A stretch of DNA of 64,000 nt, taken from NCBI RefSeq assembly GCF_012516395.1, contig NZ_CP051206.1, positions 4,841,334 to 4,905,333 of the forward strand, in the 5' to 3' direction. The DNA is from Dolichospermum flos-aquae CCAP 1403/13F. GTDB lineage: Bacteria > Cyanobacteriota > Cyanobacteriia > Cyanobacteriales > Nostocaceae. The translations under genes were made by a program, and so were the position numbers. The first letter of the stretch is position 1. Each line of letters begins with the position of its first letter. Positions 42,817-51,643 of this stretch are shown in pieces. The notes under the pieces were generated by a model. That model did no database searches. It saw only the letters and a list, made by a program, of their open reading frames with translations, and was not told the origin of the DNA.

Positions 42817-43380
42817 TTACAGGGCAATCTCTTCTCCACGCTCAGTAAAGCGGACATCTTTAATTTTCCACTGAGAATTACTAATTAATGTTTTGCGGAC
42901 ACTGCTAAACAACGCAAACTGTTCACAACTAGAAAGAGAAGATACTTGTCTTTTTGAATCTGGTGCGACTCGTAAGTCAACAATCGCAACACCATTTTTT
43001 ACATTAACGCGATAACCAGATACGCTGAAATCTGCTGTATTTTGTTCTTTGAATATTTTACCTATAGCTTCATTCATGGGTTCTGCTGCGGAAACGTCAG
43101 TTTTTTGAGGAATTAGCTCTTGACATTGGGCATCACTTGTGTATACGGTGACGTTTGTAGTTTTACCAGAGATTGCTTTGGTATTAGAATTAGCGGTATA
43201 TGGTTCAACTACGGGGGTTGGAGACTTTTGTACTTTTCTTTGGGGACTGGGGTTAATCTTGCTATTTGGTGTTGTTTCTGGAGTTGGGTTATTAGCAGTA
43301 TTGTTAGAATCACAACTGCTAATAACAGTGCAGGATACAACTAAAAATAATGATAAAATAGCTTGTTTGTAATTATACAT
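42817..43380 (-). CDS. GerMN-domain lipoprotein
   Basis: 187 residues from the ATG at 43380 (MYNYKQAILSLFLVVSCTVI), chosen because it gives a normal leader; the longer frame starts at 43416. The lipobox is VISSC. A Pro/Thr-rich linker precedes a GerMN-like domain: VTVYTSDAQCQELIPQKTDV, then GYRVNVKNGVAIVDL and SSLSSCEQFALFSSVRKTL. In sporulating bacteria GerM sits at the envelope; in cyanobacteria the role is unknown. Confidence 0.75.
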   Translation of the reverse strand: MYNYKQAILSLFLVVSCTVISSCDSNNTANNPTPETTPNSKINPSPQRKVQKSPTPVVEPYTANSNTKAISGKTTNVTVYTSDAQCQELIPQKTDVSAAEPMNEAIGKIFKEQNTADFSVSGYRVNVKNGVAIVDLRVAPDSKRQVSSLSSCEQFALFSSVRKTLISNSQWKIKDVRFTERGEEIAL

Positions 43381-43636
43381 ATAGTAATTTAGTTTAATTT
43401 TTACAAGAAAATTCATCAGGGGAAGGAAAGAAAAAACCTAAATATCAATGATAACTACTTTTGTTCCCAAATATAAAGTTAAGGTAGGGTTAAGTTTAGG
43501 GTTGAAGAAAATAAATTTTATTTTTTAGTATACTTTCGTAACAAAAAAGCAAATTTTTGTTTAAATTATTGATTTAATAATGATTTTTAGGATAGTAACT
43601 TAAAAGTTGATTGAACTTTGATGTTATTAGGATCAA

Positions 43637-44041
43637 ATGCTGCTACTACAATACAATTGGCACATTACTTCTTTGCTTGCTCAGTCCTCCTCAAGTTCTG
43701 ACGGCGCTGGAGAAAATATTGTTTTTTTGCTTTTTACTCTGTTTAGCTATTTGTTTGGTTCTTATTGCTTCTATACTATCTACGAGAAGTTGGGAGAACA
43801 AAATGCTTGGTTTGCTTGGGTACCAATTCTTAATAATTGGATCATGTACAAAGCAGGTGATCAGTCTCCCTGGTGGATTGTTGGGCTTTTTATACCACTT
43901 GTTAATTTTGTAGCTCTGATTTTCTTACTGATGGCTTTCATTAAAATTGTGGAGAAGCTGGGTAAAAGTCCTTGGTTAATTTTGTTAATGATTATTCCGT
44001 TAGTTAATTTTGTGGTTTTATACAATTTTGCTTTCGGCTAA
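43637..44041 (+). CDS. DUF5684-like multi-pass membrane protein
   Basis: 134 residues from the ATG at 43637. Membrane segments lie at about 29-48, 78-100 and 112-132. Diagnostic: AWFAWVPILNNWIMYKAGDQ, SPWWIVGLFIPLVNFVALI and PWLILLMIIPLVNFVVLYN. It probably has two similar hairpin halves. A frame from 43611 overlaps in another phase and is not coding. Followed by a good terminator. Confidence 0.75.
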   Translation: MLLLQYNWHITSLLAQSSSSSDGAGENIVFLLFTLFSYLFGSYCFYTIYEKLGEQNAWFAWVPILNNWIMYKAGDQSPWWIVGLFIPLVNFVALIFLLMAFIKIVEKLGKSPWLILLMIIPLVNFVVLYNFAFG

Positions 44042-44048
44042 CTAATAA

Positions 44049-44093
44049 AAAAAGGGATTAAAAACAGTAAATTTAAATTTTTAATTCCTTTTT
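44049..44093 (+). terminator. Terminator after DUF5684 gene
   Basis: Arms AAAAAGGGATTAAAAA and TTTTTAATTCCTTTTT (16 bp, one G-T pair) with a 13-nt loop, 7 bp past the stop codon. It would also work on the other strand. Confidence 0.8.
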
Positions 44094-44196
44094 ATCAGAG
44101 GAGATTTGCAAAGATAAAACCGAATTTTATTGTCCAAGCTTCCTGAAAGCTTGAGAAAGAGTTAATATAAAATATAGCTTATCTTATTTTATAATC

Positions 44197-44703
44197 TTAA
44201 CCTGTAAATTTTAGCTGATCAATTTTTTCAGCATAACTATTTTTATAGCTGATTTGAATGCTCTCTAATGCCAGACGTAAATCTTCTTGTGAACAAAATC
44301 CTTCTAACCTCTGCTTGACAATACCATTTTCAATCAGCAATAAAGTTGGTAGGGATTTAAGCCTATAAGTATTAGATAGTTTAAAATTTTGATCGGCATT
44401 AATTTCCACTAATTTTATTCTATCACTGCATTGAACTTGAAATTGTAGCAACAAAGGATGAATAATTTTACAGAATTCCGACCAAGGGGCTGTAAAATTT
44501 ACCAAAACAGGGATAGGAGATTCTAAAACATTTTTGGTAAATGTTTTTTCACTGATAGATAATATAGTTGATTTTACGTCAGATTCAGGAAGTAAATGTG
44601 CAACTCCAAGTAGCTTACCTAGACGAGATGTTTTCAAAAAAGCCTGTCTTTGAGCATGAGTCATTATCTCTTTTGATCCTGCCATTATTTCATTACTATT
44701 CAT
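44197..44703 (-). CDS. Thioredoxin-like protein lacking the first active-site Cys
   Basis: 168 residues from the ATG at 44703; upstream in-frame starts to 44796 lie inside the preceding gene. The thioredoxin fold has PIPVLVNFTAPWSEFCKIIH, KLVEINADQNFKLSNTYRLK and SLPTLLLIENG. The active site WCGPC is WSEFC, so only the resolving-side Cys remains. An N-terminal extension of about 45 residues precedes the fold. Start and upstream stop overlap (ATGAATAG), suggesting translational coupling to the GNAT-like gene. Confidence 0.75.
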   Translation of the reverse strand: MNSNEIMAGSKEIMTHAQRQAFLKTSRLGKLLGVAHLLPESDVKSTILSISEKTFTKNVLESPIPVLVNFTAPWSEFCKIIHPLLLQFQVQCSDRIKLVEINADQNFKLSNTYRLKSLPTLLLIENGIVKQRLEGFCSQEDLRLALESIQISYKNSYAEKIDQLKFTG

Positions 44704-45313
44704 ATAACTTTGGGTTTCCCCATCTGGTTTCATGTCGTTGACAAAATTCTGCTGCTGCGGTTCGTGAAAATCTGAATACATATAAGTCTTCTCCACTAGG
44801 AGTGCTACCTAAAAAACCAAGATATTCCATCTGTACCTTATCCCTATAGTATGCCACAGCTTCATCCAAAGCTTCCAGCGAAACGAATGATTCTACTGAT
44901 GTTACTGGACAAAACTCGAAAGCAACCTTTATTGCATACCAAATTAACCATTTACCAATAGGTTCAATTAACCTTGAAGTAACATCTCCACGATTGGTAG
45001 GGTGTGCTTCTATATTGTTTATTTCCATAAATATGGGAGGAGCGGGTTCAGGATAAAAATATGGATAAAGACTATATTTAACCAATCCCCAAACTTTACC
45101 CTTATAAACAAGCTTAACTATGTTTTGGCAGTAAAAACTGGTATTATTCCATATATTCAACCAGTCACAACTCCAGTCAGTGGGTAGATCATTAATACTT
45201 GCTGGAGAAATAAAAGCAATTTCTTCAGTGTTAGATTCAATTAAAACTTTTACCTGATAACTTCCAATAGTAGTCAATTTGTTTTTATTACCTGTTGAAA
45301 ATTTGAGTATCAT
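44696..45313 (-). CDS. GNAT-like protein of unknown function
   Basis: 205 residues. The middle FMEINNIEAHPTNRGDVTSR LIEPI region (beta strand, turn, helix) and YYRDKVQMEYLGFLG near the end follow the GCN5-acetyltransferase pattern, although the acetyl-CoA loop is not the usual RxxGxG/A. The C-terminal EFCQRHETRWGNPKLYE overlaps the start of the thioredoxin-like gene by 8 bp. Co-expression of both is likely. Activity is uncertain. Confidence 0.55.
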   Translation of the reverse strand: MILKFSTGNKNKLTTIGSYQVKVLIESNTEEIAFISPASINDLPTDWSCDWLNIWNNTSFYCQNIVKLVYKGKVWGLVKYSLYPYFYPEPAPPIFMEINNIEAHPTNRGDVTSRLIEPIGKWLIWYAIKVAFEFCPVTSVESFVSLEALDEAVAYYRDKVQMEYLGFLGSTPSGEDLYVFRFSRTAAAEFCQRHETRWGNPKLYE

Positions 45314-45420
45314 AAATTATACATTAAGATAGACAATTATTCAAACATGGTTTGTAAGATAACTTGTGGTTACTATATATTAGTTACATCGTATCATTAT
45401 AATATCAATCACAAGCTAAC

Positions 45421-45462
45421 ATCCTGTAAATCTTTTAATCCTATAAATCCTGATTAAAACAA
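45421..45462 (+). repeat. 42-bp repeat, solitary arm
   Basis: ATCCTGTAAATCTTTTAATC..., the same family as at 821, but without an inverted partner nearby. It ends directly at the ureG stop codon. Confidence 0.75.
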
Positions 45463-46059
45463 TTAACAAATAGCTGCATGCACAAACTGAATCACATCTC
45501 CTAAACCAGCTTGAGTTTTCAGGTTTGTAAAAATAAAAGGCTTATCCCCGCGCATTTTTTTCGCATCTCTTTCCATCACATTCAAATCAGCACCCACATA
45601 GGGAGCAAGATCAGTTTTATTAATCACTAATAAATCAGATTTAGTAATACCTGGCCCACCTTTGCGGGGAATTTTATCACCAGCAGCCACATCAATTACA
45701 TAGATTGTTAAATCTACTAATTCAGGACTAAAAGTAGCAGCTAAATTATCTCCACCACTTTCTAAAAAGACTAAATCTAAATTGGTAAATTTTTCTTCTA
45801 ATTGTTCAATTGCGGCTAAATTCATAGAAGCATCTTCACGGATAGCAGTATGGGGACAACCTCCCGTTTCTACTCCTAAAATGCGATCGCTTGACAAAGC
45901 CTGAGAACGGACTAAAAACTGAGCATCTTCTTGAGTATATATATCATTTGTCACCACAGCTAACTGATATTTTTCCCGTAAATTCTTACATAAAGCATCT
46001 ACCAAAGCCGTTTTCCCCGAACCTACAGGACCCGCAACGCCTACTCTTAAAGCCGTCAT
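45463..46059 (-). CDS. ureG: Urease accessory GTPase UreG
   Basis: 198 residues. P-loop GPVGSGKT (10-17), the nickel-handling CPH motif (Cys68-His70 in [12 protein letters not shown]) and the G4 motif NKTDL are present. It couples GTP hydrolysis to nickel insertion into urease. Third gene of ureE-ureF-ureG, with 5 bp between ureF and ureG. Confidence 0.97.
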   Translation of the reverse strand: MTALRVGVAGPVGSGKTALVDALCKNLREKYQLAVVTNDIYTQEDAQFLVRSQALSSDRILGVETGGCPHTAIREDASMNLAAIEQLEEKFTNLDLVFLESGGDNLAATFSPELVDLTIYVIDVAAGDKIPRKGGPGITKSDLLVINKTDLAPYVGADLNVMERDAKKMRGDKPFIFTNLKTQAGLGDVIQFVHAAIC

Positions 46060-46064
46060 AATTT

Positions 46065-46751
46065 TTAACTCCTAAACAATCTAGTATATTGGGTTTCGTG
46101 CTGCATACTCGCTAAAGACAAACCCCAATTACAACATCCTAAATCATCATCTTCCATTGTCAAAATCTCCCCCACAGTAGTAATTAATAAAGGTTGTAAA
46201 CCCAGTAATAACTCCTGTCCCGCAGTTTGTCCCAGCGGAATAAGTTTGATACCAGCGGTAATTAAATTATTCGCCCAACTGTGTAAATAAGCTAATAAAG
46301 CAGCTTGAATATTTATATCCCAATGAGCGCAAGCTATAGCAAATGCGATCGCATAATTGCCAGGATAACCCACAGCATTCACCACAGGTAAAATTTCCGG
46401 TTCTAACTTCCCTAATAATTGCATCAGAGAACGTCCCATTTGCCAACTAGCAGCCCGTAATTCTTCCGTATCTCTCGCAGCAGATAACCATAAATTCCAC
46501 CGCTTTAAAGCCGACCTATCACCTAATTTGACAGCATGAAAACCCCTCACCATTATCGCTGCATCTAGGCGAATTGAGCCATAAATTAATTCAGAGTTTA
46601 GCCAATCTTTGAGATTTTCTATATTCGTAATAGTACCATTTTCTATTAACATCTCCAACCCTTCCGAATAGCCATAAGCACCAACGGGTAAAGCTGGACT
46701 TGCTAATTGTAAGATTGTCAAAAAATGGCTATGCGTGAGAGTGATTTCCAT
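46065..46751 (-). CDS. ureF: Urease accessory protein UreF
   Basis: 228 residues, all-helical. Conserved segments are [40 protein letters not shown] and [20 protein letters not shown]. UreF gates UreG in the urease activation complex. It overlaps ureE by 23 bp, so the two are translationally linked. Confidence 0.96.
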   Translation of the reverse strand: MEITLTHSHFLTILQLASPALPVGAYGYSEGLEMLIENGTITNIENLKDWLNSELIYGSIRLDAAIMVRGFHAVKLGDRSALKRWNLWLSAARDTEELRAASWQMGRSLMQLLGKLEPEILPVVNAVGYPGNYAIAFAIACAHWDINIQAALLAYLHSWANNLITAGIKLIPLGQTAGQELLLGLQPLLITTVGEILTMEDDDLGCCNWGLSLASMQHETQYTRLFRS

Positions 46752-47169
46752 AAGCCCCTAATTCTGGTTGAAAAGGTACAACTTCCTCTTTAATTTCTAA
46801 CCCTAATTGGATTAACATAGCAGCTAAAACTGCATCTGGAGATAAGCGTAAATAAGTCGAAGTTATTTCTACAGGAACATGACGATTTCCTAAATGATAC
46901 GCAGCCCTTAATAATAAAGGAATTTCTGCTAATACAGTTAAAACAGGTTCAGGTTTAGCAATAATTCTCATATAAATACTTTCGGTTTCATTTGTGAGAA
47001 TATCGCTATCATGTAATACTGTACCTCTAGCTAACCGCAAAAAAACCTCCTGACCATCTGCTAATATAAATTTATGACGGCTACGAGTTCGTTCTTCCGC
47101 AGTTAGTGAAAGAGTGATATTCACTATAGCATTAGTATTAGGTGGTTGACGTTGGGTAAAAGTCAGCAT
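46729..47169 (-). CDS. ureE: Urease accessory nickel chaperone UreE
   Basis: 146 residues with an N-terminal peptide-binding domain ([20 protein letters not shown]) and a C-terminal metal domain ([20 protein letters not shown]). The C-terminus ends GNHSHA with no poly-His tail, as in many cyanobacteria. It delivers nickel to UreG. First gene of the ureEFG run; structural urease genes are not in the window. A hairpin repeat lies 42 bp upstream. Confidence 0.95.
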   Translation of the reverse strand: MLTFTQRQPPNTNAIVNITLSLTAEERTRSRHKFILADGQEVFLRLARGTVLHDSDILTNETESIYMRIIAKPEPVLTVLAEIPLLLRAAYHLGNRHVPVEITSTYLRLSPDAVLAAMLIQLGLEIKEEVVPFQPELGAYGNHSHA

Positions 47170-47210
47170 AATTCCCGAAATTAACTTTAATTTGTGAATA
47201 TTGCAAGAGT

Positions 47211-47245
47211 TAGATCCCCGACTTCTCTAAGAAGTCGGGGATCTA
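47211..47245. repeat. Hairpin repeat, copy 5, upstream of ureE
   Basis: Perfect 16-bp arms starting TAGATCCCCGACTTCT with CTA loop, between the small OB-like gene and ureE. Confidence 0.95.
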
Positions 47246-47283
47246 ATTGTTCATAACTGATTTAGGATAGCTATAGGTGTAAA

Positions 47284-47511
47284 TTATGTCATCACTTCAA
47301 AAGAATGAACTTCTAGAATAGAACCAATCATCGCTGCTGTCATTAAATCTTCTCGAACTTTTCCGGTTATTTTGGCTTTTTGTCCTGATTTAAGTAAGTT
47401 TTTATCAGCACTTTTTGAGATTTCGTATGTAACACCATCTTCTGTCACAAAAGCCCAAGCACCAAGCCCAATATTCCGACGTTCAATAGTACCTGTAGCT
47501 GTAATAGTCAT
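47284..47511 (-). CDS. Small OB-fold-like protein (75 aa)
   Basis: 75 residues with a strand-rich pattern: MTITATGTIERRNIGLGAWA, VTYEISKSADKNLLKSGQKA, KITGKVREDLMTAAMIGS. This matches small single-domain OB folds that bind oligonucleotides or act structurally. No family is recognised. The upstream region is occupied by heptamers and two 73-bp elements. Confidence 0.6.
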   Translation of the reverse strand: MTITATGTIERRNIGLGAWAFVTEDGVTYEISKSADKNLLKSGQKAKITGKVREDLMTAAMIGSILEVHSFEVMT

Positions 47512-47531
47512 TTGTCAGTTGTTAGTTGTCA

Positions 47532-47604
47532 GTAGGGGCGAAGCATTTGGAAGATAAATTATCGGTCATTGCCAAAAATAGTTCTCCAAATGCTTCGCCC
47601 GTAC
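47532..47604. mobile_element. 73-bp MITE-like element, copy 2
   Basis: Identical layout to the copy at 3400-3472: inverted ends GTAGGGGCGAAGCATTTGGA type, flanked by GTTGTCA heptamers. Confidence 0.9.
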
Positions 47605-47619
47605 AGTTGTTAGTTGTCA

Positions 47620-47692
47620 GTAGGGGCGAAGCATTTGAAAGATAAATTATCGGTCATTGCCAAAAATAGTTCTCCAAATGCTTCGCCCGTAC
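47620..47692. mobile_element. 73-bp MITE-like element, copy 3
   Basis: Tandem neighbour of copy 2, separated by 15 bp of heptamer (AGTTGTTAGTTGTCA). One base differs in the left arm (GAAA for GGAA). Confidence 0.9.
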
Positions 47693-47740
47693 AGTTGTCA
47701 GTTGTCAGTTGGTTAGCAATGGATAATAGGAAAAAATCTT

Positions 47741-47792
47741 ACCAATTACCCATTACCAATTACCAATTACCCATTACCAATTACCCATTACC
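47741..47792. repeat. Heptamer tandem repeat (ACCAATT/ACCCATT)n
   Basis: About seven units alternating ACCAATT and ACCCATT, directly after the subtilase stop side. Confidence 0.85.
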
Positions 47793-47795
47793 TAA

Positions 47796-49643
47796 TTAAG
47801 CAGTTTGTCCGTCTTTTTTCAATGCTAACTGGGCTAGTCCATAACAAAGTAAAGCATTAACAAGAAGGAAAATTCGAGCTAGGTTACTATTTCCTAAACC
47901 CCAAACGGCAGGATCATAAACAGCACTAACGGTCAGAAAAGCTGTTATTCCTAAAGTTGCACCAATAGCAAACCATTTCCAACTAGGATGTCCTAAAAAT
48001 AAGGCTATTAAAACAAAAGGAATTAAAACACTGGCAAAAAGAGGATTTAATGCGTCTGTTCCCTGTAAAGTGTTGCCTAGTTCGGGAATGGAACTACCTA
48101 AAACCCGGAAAGGCCATTGAGGAAGATCAAAGATATAAAATCCTTTGAGGAAGAATAAGCCAGAACTGCCGAAAGTTAAGCCGCTGAATAAAGACCAACT
48201 CCAAGTGAAGGGGAAGTAAACCCGTAAGAACCAAGCTAGAAGATAAGAACCTATTACCATGAATATTTTAGGCACTAAAGCGATCGCTCCGCCATCTATC
48301 CAAAAGCCGGGATTAAGATAACCCTGTTCTCGCAACCACCGGAAAAAGTCAGGAACACTAATTATACCGTCGCTGGCTAATTTAACTGCGGCTTCGGCGT
48401 TGAGTTGTCCAGCCCCATAATAGTTCAAACCGTCGTCTTGAATGACTCTGGCTGACTGTTGGAGAACTTGCAAAATTTCATCGGGTTCTTTGATTCCCAA
48501 GGCTTTGATTAATGCCGCTACACCCGCAACGTGGGGAGAAGCCATACTTGTGCCTTGAAGTCCGAGAAATACGCCTTCACCTTGTTCATTAATAGTTTCT
48601 TGGAGAATTGTCCCAGTTTCACTCCCTCCAGGGGCAGAAATATCCACACCCGCACCATAGTTAGAATAGGATGCTCTTTCACCGTCAGGTCCAAAAGCGG
48701 AAACGCCAATAACATGATCATAACGGGCAGGATAGCTTACGCCGTTGGTGTTTTCATTACCTGCGGCAGCAATGATAGTTACACCTTTGTTATGGGCATA
48801 TTTAACCGCATCTTCCATGAGTTGGCTTTCTCCACTACCACCTAAGCTCATGTTAATGATGTCTGCGCCGTTATCAGCCGCAAATTTGATGGCTTCGGCA
48901 ATGTCGGCTACTGTTCCTGCACCGTCAGCATTTAATACCTTTAAGGGCATGAGGCTGGCTTCATAGGCAACTCCAGCGACACCATAGGCGTTATTGGTGG
49001 CTTGGGCAACTGTACCGGCGACATGAGTACCATGGCCGTTGTCGTCTTTGGCTGCCTCTGTGTCGTTGACGAAATCATAGCCTTTGACAAATTTGGTTTC
49101 ATATAAATCGCGGACTTTGGTAATGCCAGTATCAATTACGGCAACAGTGATACCACTACCTTTACTCCGAGTCCATGCCGCTTCTACGCCGATTTTGTGT
49201 AAGTTCCACTGTTTGCTATAATACTGGTCATTTGGACCAATTAAAGACGAACTTGGTTCTTCGTTTTGCTGCGGTGCTAACAGTTCTCCTAACCAAGTGG
49301 CTTGTCCTTGGGGGACGATTTTATAAATGTAATTTGGCTCGATAAATTCTGTAACTTTGGCAAAGGGAGATTTTCTTAAATCGTTGAGTCTTTGGCGATC
49401 GCCTTTGATAACATATACATGGTCCACCGCTGAATATTTATTATCCAGTTGCGGGGTAACATGATATTGTTGAGCGATCGCTTGTAGATCCTTCTCAATC
49501 ACATTTTCTGCCACATCTTCCCGAAAATCTAGCAAAATTGTCTCAAACTCACCTTTAGCTGCCAGTCCCTGAAAATTCAAAAACCCAAACACAGCAGCAC
49601 TCAGTCCAATGACAAACAAGCACAATAATAGCAGTTTTTTCAT
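47796..49643 (-). CDS. Subtilisin-like serine protease (S8) with C-terminal membrane region
   Basis: 615 residues. A hydrophobic leader (1-25) and a propeptide-like region (about 33-110) precede the catalytic domain. Triad: Asp171 (AVIDTGI), His204 (NGHGTHVAG), Ser366 (GTSMASPHVAG), with oxyanion Asn297. After about residue 440 there are four to five hydrophobic segments (for example 455-475, 482-500, 540-560 and 570-612), so the protease is membrane-tethered, which is less common. It probably acts outside the cytoplasm in protein turnover or processing. Confidence 0.9.
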   Translation of the reverse strand: MKKLLLLCLFVIGLSAAVFGFLNFQGLAAKGEFETILLDFREDVAENVIEKDLQAIAQQYHVTPQLDNKYSAVDHVYVIKGDRQRLNDLRKSPFAKVTEFIEPNYIYKIVPQGQATWLGELLAPQQNEEPSSSLIGPNDQYYSKQWNLHKIGVEAAWTRSKGSGITVAVIDTGITKVRDLYETKFVKGYDFVNDTEAAKDDNGHGTHVAGTVAQATNNAYGVAGVAYEASLMPLKVLNADGAGTVADIAEAIKFAADNGADIINMSLGGSGESQLMEDAVKYAHNKGVTIIAAAGNENTNGVSYPARYDHVIGVSAFGPDGERASYSNYGAGVDISAPGGSETGTILQETINEQGEGVFLGLQGTSMASPHVAGVAALIKALGIKEPDEILQVLQQSARVIQDDGLNYYGAGQLNAEAAVKLASDGIISVPDFFRWLREQGYLNPGFWIDGGAIALVPKIFMVIGSYLLAWFLRVYFPFTWSWSLFSGLTFGSSGLFFLKGFYIFDLPQWPFRVLGSSIPELGNTLQGTDALNPLFASVLIPFVLIALFLGHPSWKWFAIGATLGITAFLTVSAVYDPAVWGLGNSNLARIFLLVNALLCYGLAQLALKKDGQTA

Positions 49644-50103
49644 TTTTTTCTCTTATATCCCCGTCCTCAAATAAAGACAGAACGGAGAGGGAATTTTCTT
49701 ACTACCATAACTCATATAAGTAGGTTGGCGTTGAAAATTGTCGTCATAGCACTAGGCAAGAGGCAATACTTCGACTTCGCTCAGTAACCAGAGGCAAGAG
49801 TAAAGAAGTTTTCAGCGATTTTACATCTCTTTACACAGTTTGGTTTTATTGTGTTCACCTACTTAGTAGGTACATTCAATTAATTCTGGGGTATGGTGGC
49901 GTGAGTCGAGGGAAATCCGATGATAAGTTACTTAATATACTAATATTATATAATACATTAAATTTTGTATCTTTGCTTATGACCTATATTTATATTGGAT
50001 ATTGTAAAATGGTATTTGGGAGATTTTAGAGCAAATTATATTTGCTTAACTGTTTTCTAATTAAATTAACGACGCTCCTCTCAAAGAGGCATTACGAATT
50101 ATT
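49644..50103. other. Intergenic region with a 35-bp repeat
   Basis: 460 bp without ORF. It contains the repeat at 49719-49753 and, after it, AGGCAATACTTCGACTTCGC (small-insertion-like CTTCGACTTCGCTCAGTA). AT-rich beyond. Confidence 0.55.
49719..49753 (+). repeat. 35-bp inverted repeat, left copy
   Basis: AGTAGGTTGGCGTTGAAAAT...CATAGCACT. It is the reverse complement of 51524-51558 with one mismatch; the pair brackets three small genes. Confidence 0.9.
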
Positions 50104-50532
50104 ATGGAACGTGGTCTTTTATGGTTGCCTCTGTTAGTAGCATTTTTCTGGTTAGCGTGGCAAGGTTCACAGGAATTTAAGAAACTTCAAGCTTATCAAA
50201 TTTGGGCAGAACAATTTGAACGGGCTAAATATGATATTTATGCAGTGTTAGCTCAAAAAGGTGATGATATCACTTGGGGAAAACCCACAACTAAAGGACC
50301 AATTGAATTAGAAACTTTTTCTTTGTTGGATGTTCAAGAAATTCGTTTTTTAGTAAATGGTAATGCCGTAGATATAGAAAATCCCCCCCCCAAAGGTCGA
50401 AAAATTGAATTAGAGTTTTTATTAACTACTCCTAAATCAATTTGTGTTCCATTTACAGAAGTTCCCCTCGCAGCAGAATGGGCTAAGTTTTTACAGAGGA
50501 CATTAAAGAATTTGCAGATGCAAACACCGTAA
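50104..50532 (+). CDS. Small protein with N-terminal membrane anchor
   Basis: 142 residues. One hydrophobic segment (about 4-19, LLWLPLLVAFFWLAWQG) is followed by a soluble part with TFSLLDVQEIRFLVNGNAVD and PPPKGRKIELEFLL. No known family. It is first in a same-strand series (50104, 50579, 50983). Confidence 0.55.
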   Translation: MERGLLWLPLLVAFFWLAWQGSQEFKKLQAYQIWAEQFERAKYDIYAVLAQKGDDITWGKPTTKGPIELETFSLLDVQEIRFLVNGNAVDIENPPPKGRKIELEFLLTTPKSICVPFTEVPLAAEWAKFLQRTLKNLQMQTP

Positions 50533-50578
50533 AGAATTATGAGGGTATACAGCCCCTTTCAGTTATCAGCACATAATT

Positions 50579-50875
50579 ATGAGATCCAGAATTGAAAATA
50601 ACATTTTATTTATTCACCATGAAGACGTACCAGAATTTAAAAAAGGCGGTTCTGTAGTTAGAAATTCCTACTTTTGGGCTTTACGTTCCATTGCTGGACG
50701 TGCTAGACGTTATCATGATTGGGAATACGAATCAGAAGTTTGGTTAGCACTAGAACGAATGCTTTTATCATTTACTGAATCTGGGTATTTAGGTTATAAA
50801 GAAACAATGTTAGAGTTTCCCTTATCACAAGGTGAAATTCCTACTGTGTTACGGAATGCAGCCACTTGGGAATAA
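50579..50875 (+). CDS. Small soluble protein of unknown function (98 aa)
   Basis: 98 residues, rich in aromatic residues. It begins MRSRIENNILFIHHEDVPEF and continues WALRSIAGRARRYHDWEYES. No signal or membrane segment. It follows the previous gene by 46 bp in the same direction. Family unknown. Confidence 0.55.
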   Translation: MRSRIENNILFIHHEDVPEFKKGGSVVRNSYFWALRSIAGRARRYHDWEYESEVWLALERMLLSFTESGYLGYKETMLEFPLSQGEIPTVLRNAATWE

Positions 50876-50982
50876 ATTACCATTTCCTCTTATTTGCTAT
50901 TCCTACTTGCTCAGAGAAGTAAATTAGGATAGATGTAAGAATATTCAGCTAATTAGTGTAATTACGGACAGGAGAGTCACTA

Positions 50983-51156
50983 ATGAGAGAACCCAGTAAA
51001 AATTTCAAACCTTTATTTACTCAAGAAACTCCCATAGAAGTAGAACAAATGGGGCTAACCTGGTTAGTAGCAGCGGCTATAGTCACAGCAATTATGTGGC
51101 AGATACCCATAGGTAATTACATTTTATACCCATTTTCGTATCGGCTCAATAAATAG
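50983..51156 (+). CDS. Small membrane protein (57 aa)
   Basis: 57 residues: MREPSKNFKPLFTQETPIEV, then one hydrophobic helix GLTWLVAAAIVTAIMWQIPI, then YILYPFSYRLNK. The ribosome site AGGAG is at the right distance (GGACAGGAGAGTCACTAATG). Too short for typical gene calling. Function unknown. Confidence 0.6.
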   Translation: MREPSKNFKPLFTQETPIEVEQMGLTWLVAAAIVTAIMWQIPIGNYILYPFSYRLNK

Positions 51157-51297
51157 GGGTAACAGAGGAAAATAAGTGCAACGAGGTACACACAGTGTCA
51201 TCAGCAATTCTCATTTTGAAAAAAATAAAGTACTCATTTTACGTACCCTTCAAATAATTGATATTACCAAATCAAGACCTACGCAACTGGCACATTA

Positions 51298-51362
51298 GTA
51301 GGGTGTGCCAGATATCAACAATCTGTTTATTTGCAGGATTTATACAGTCTGACGCACCCTAC
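51298..51362. repeat. 65-bp inverted repeat (GTAGGGTGTGCCAGA type)
   Basis: 15-bp arms GTAGGGTGTGCCAGA and the complement of GTAGGGTGCGTCAGA (2 mismatches), separated by 35 nt. A typical GTAGGGTGCG intergenic repeat of bacteria. Confidence 0.75.
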
Positions 51363-51523
51363 AATACAACAGATTCTTAGTGTGACACTTACGTAAGTGC
51401 TATTAAAAATGAAGAGTATCATATTTGATTATTTAGTTAAATACTACAAACACTTATTTGACATAAAAAGTTACAAGCGCAAATATTGAGTTTTCTTATA
51501 TTAGTAATTTGCGTGTATTGGAT

Positions 51524-51558
51524 AGTGCTATGACGACAATTTTCAACGCCAATCTACT
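51524..51558 (-). repeat. 35-bp inverted repeat, right copy
   Basis: Starts AGTGCTATGACGACAATTTT and ends CAATCTACT; inverted partner of 49719-49753. Confidence 0.9.
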
Positions 51559-51643
51559 GATCAGATCATGATCAACTAGATTCTCTAATGTGACATTTTT
51601 CTGATACAATCAAAAATCCGACTCCTTTAACATAGATTGACGT

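Larger units (their letters stand above)
51157..51643. other. Intergenic region upstream of leuC
   Basis: 487 bp without ORF. It holds a 65-bp hairpin repeat (51298-51362) and the right copy of the 35-bp repeat (51524-51558), then the AT-rich leuC promoter zone. Confidence 0.6.

Noticed and set aside
43611-43913. Open frame overlapping the DUF5684 gene
   Set aside because: It lies in another phase of a recognisable gene (43637-44041) and lacks the PILNNW signatures.
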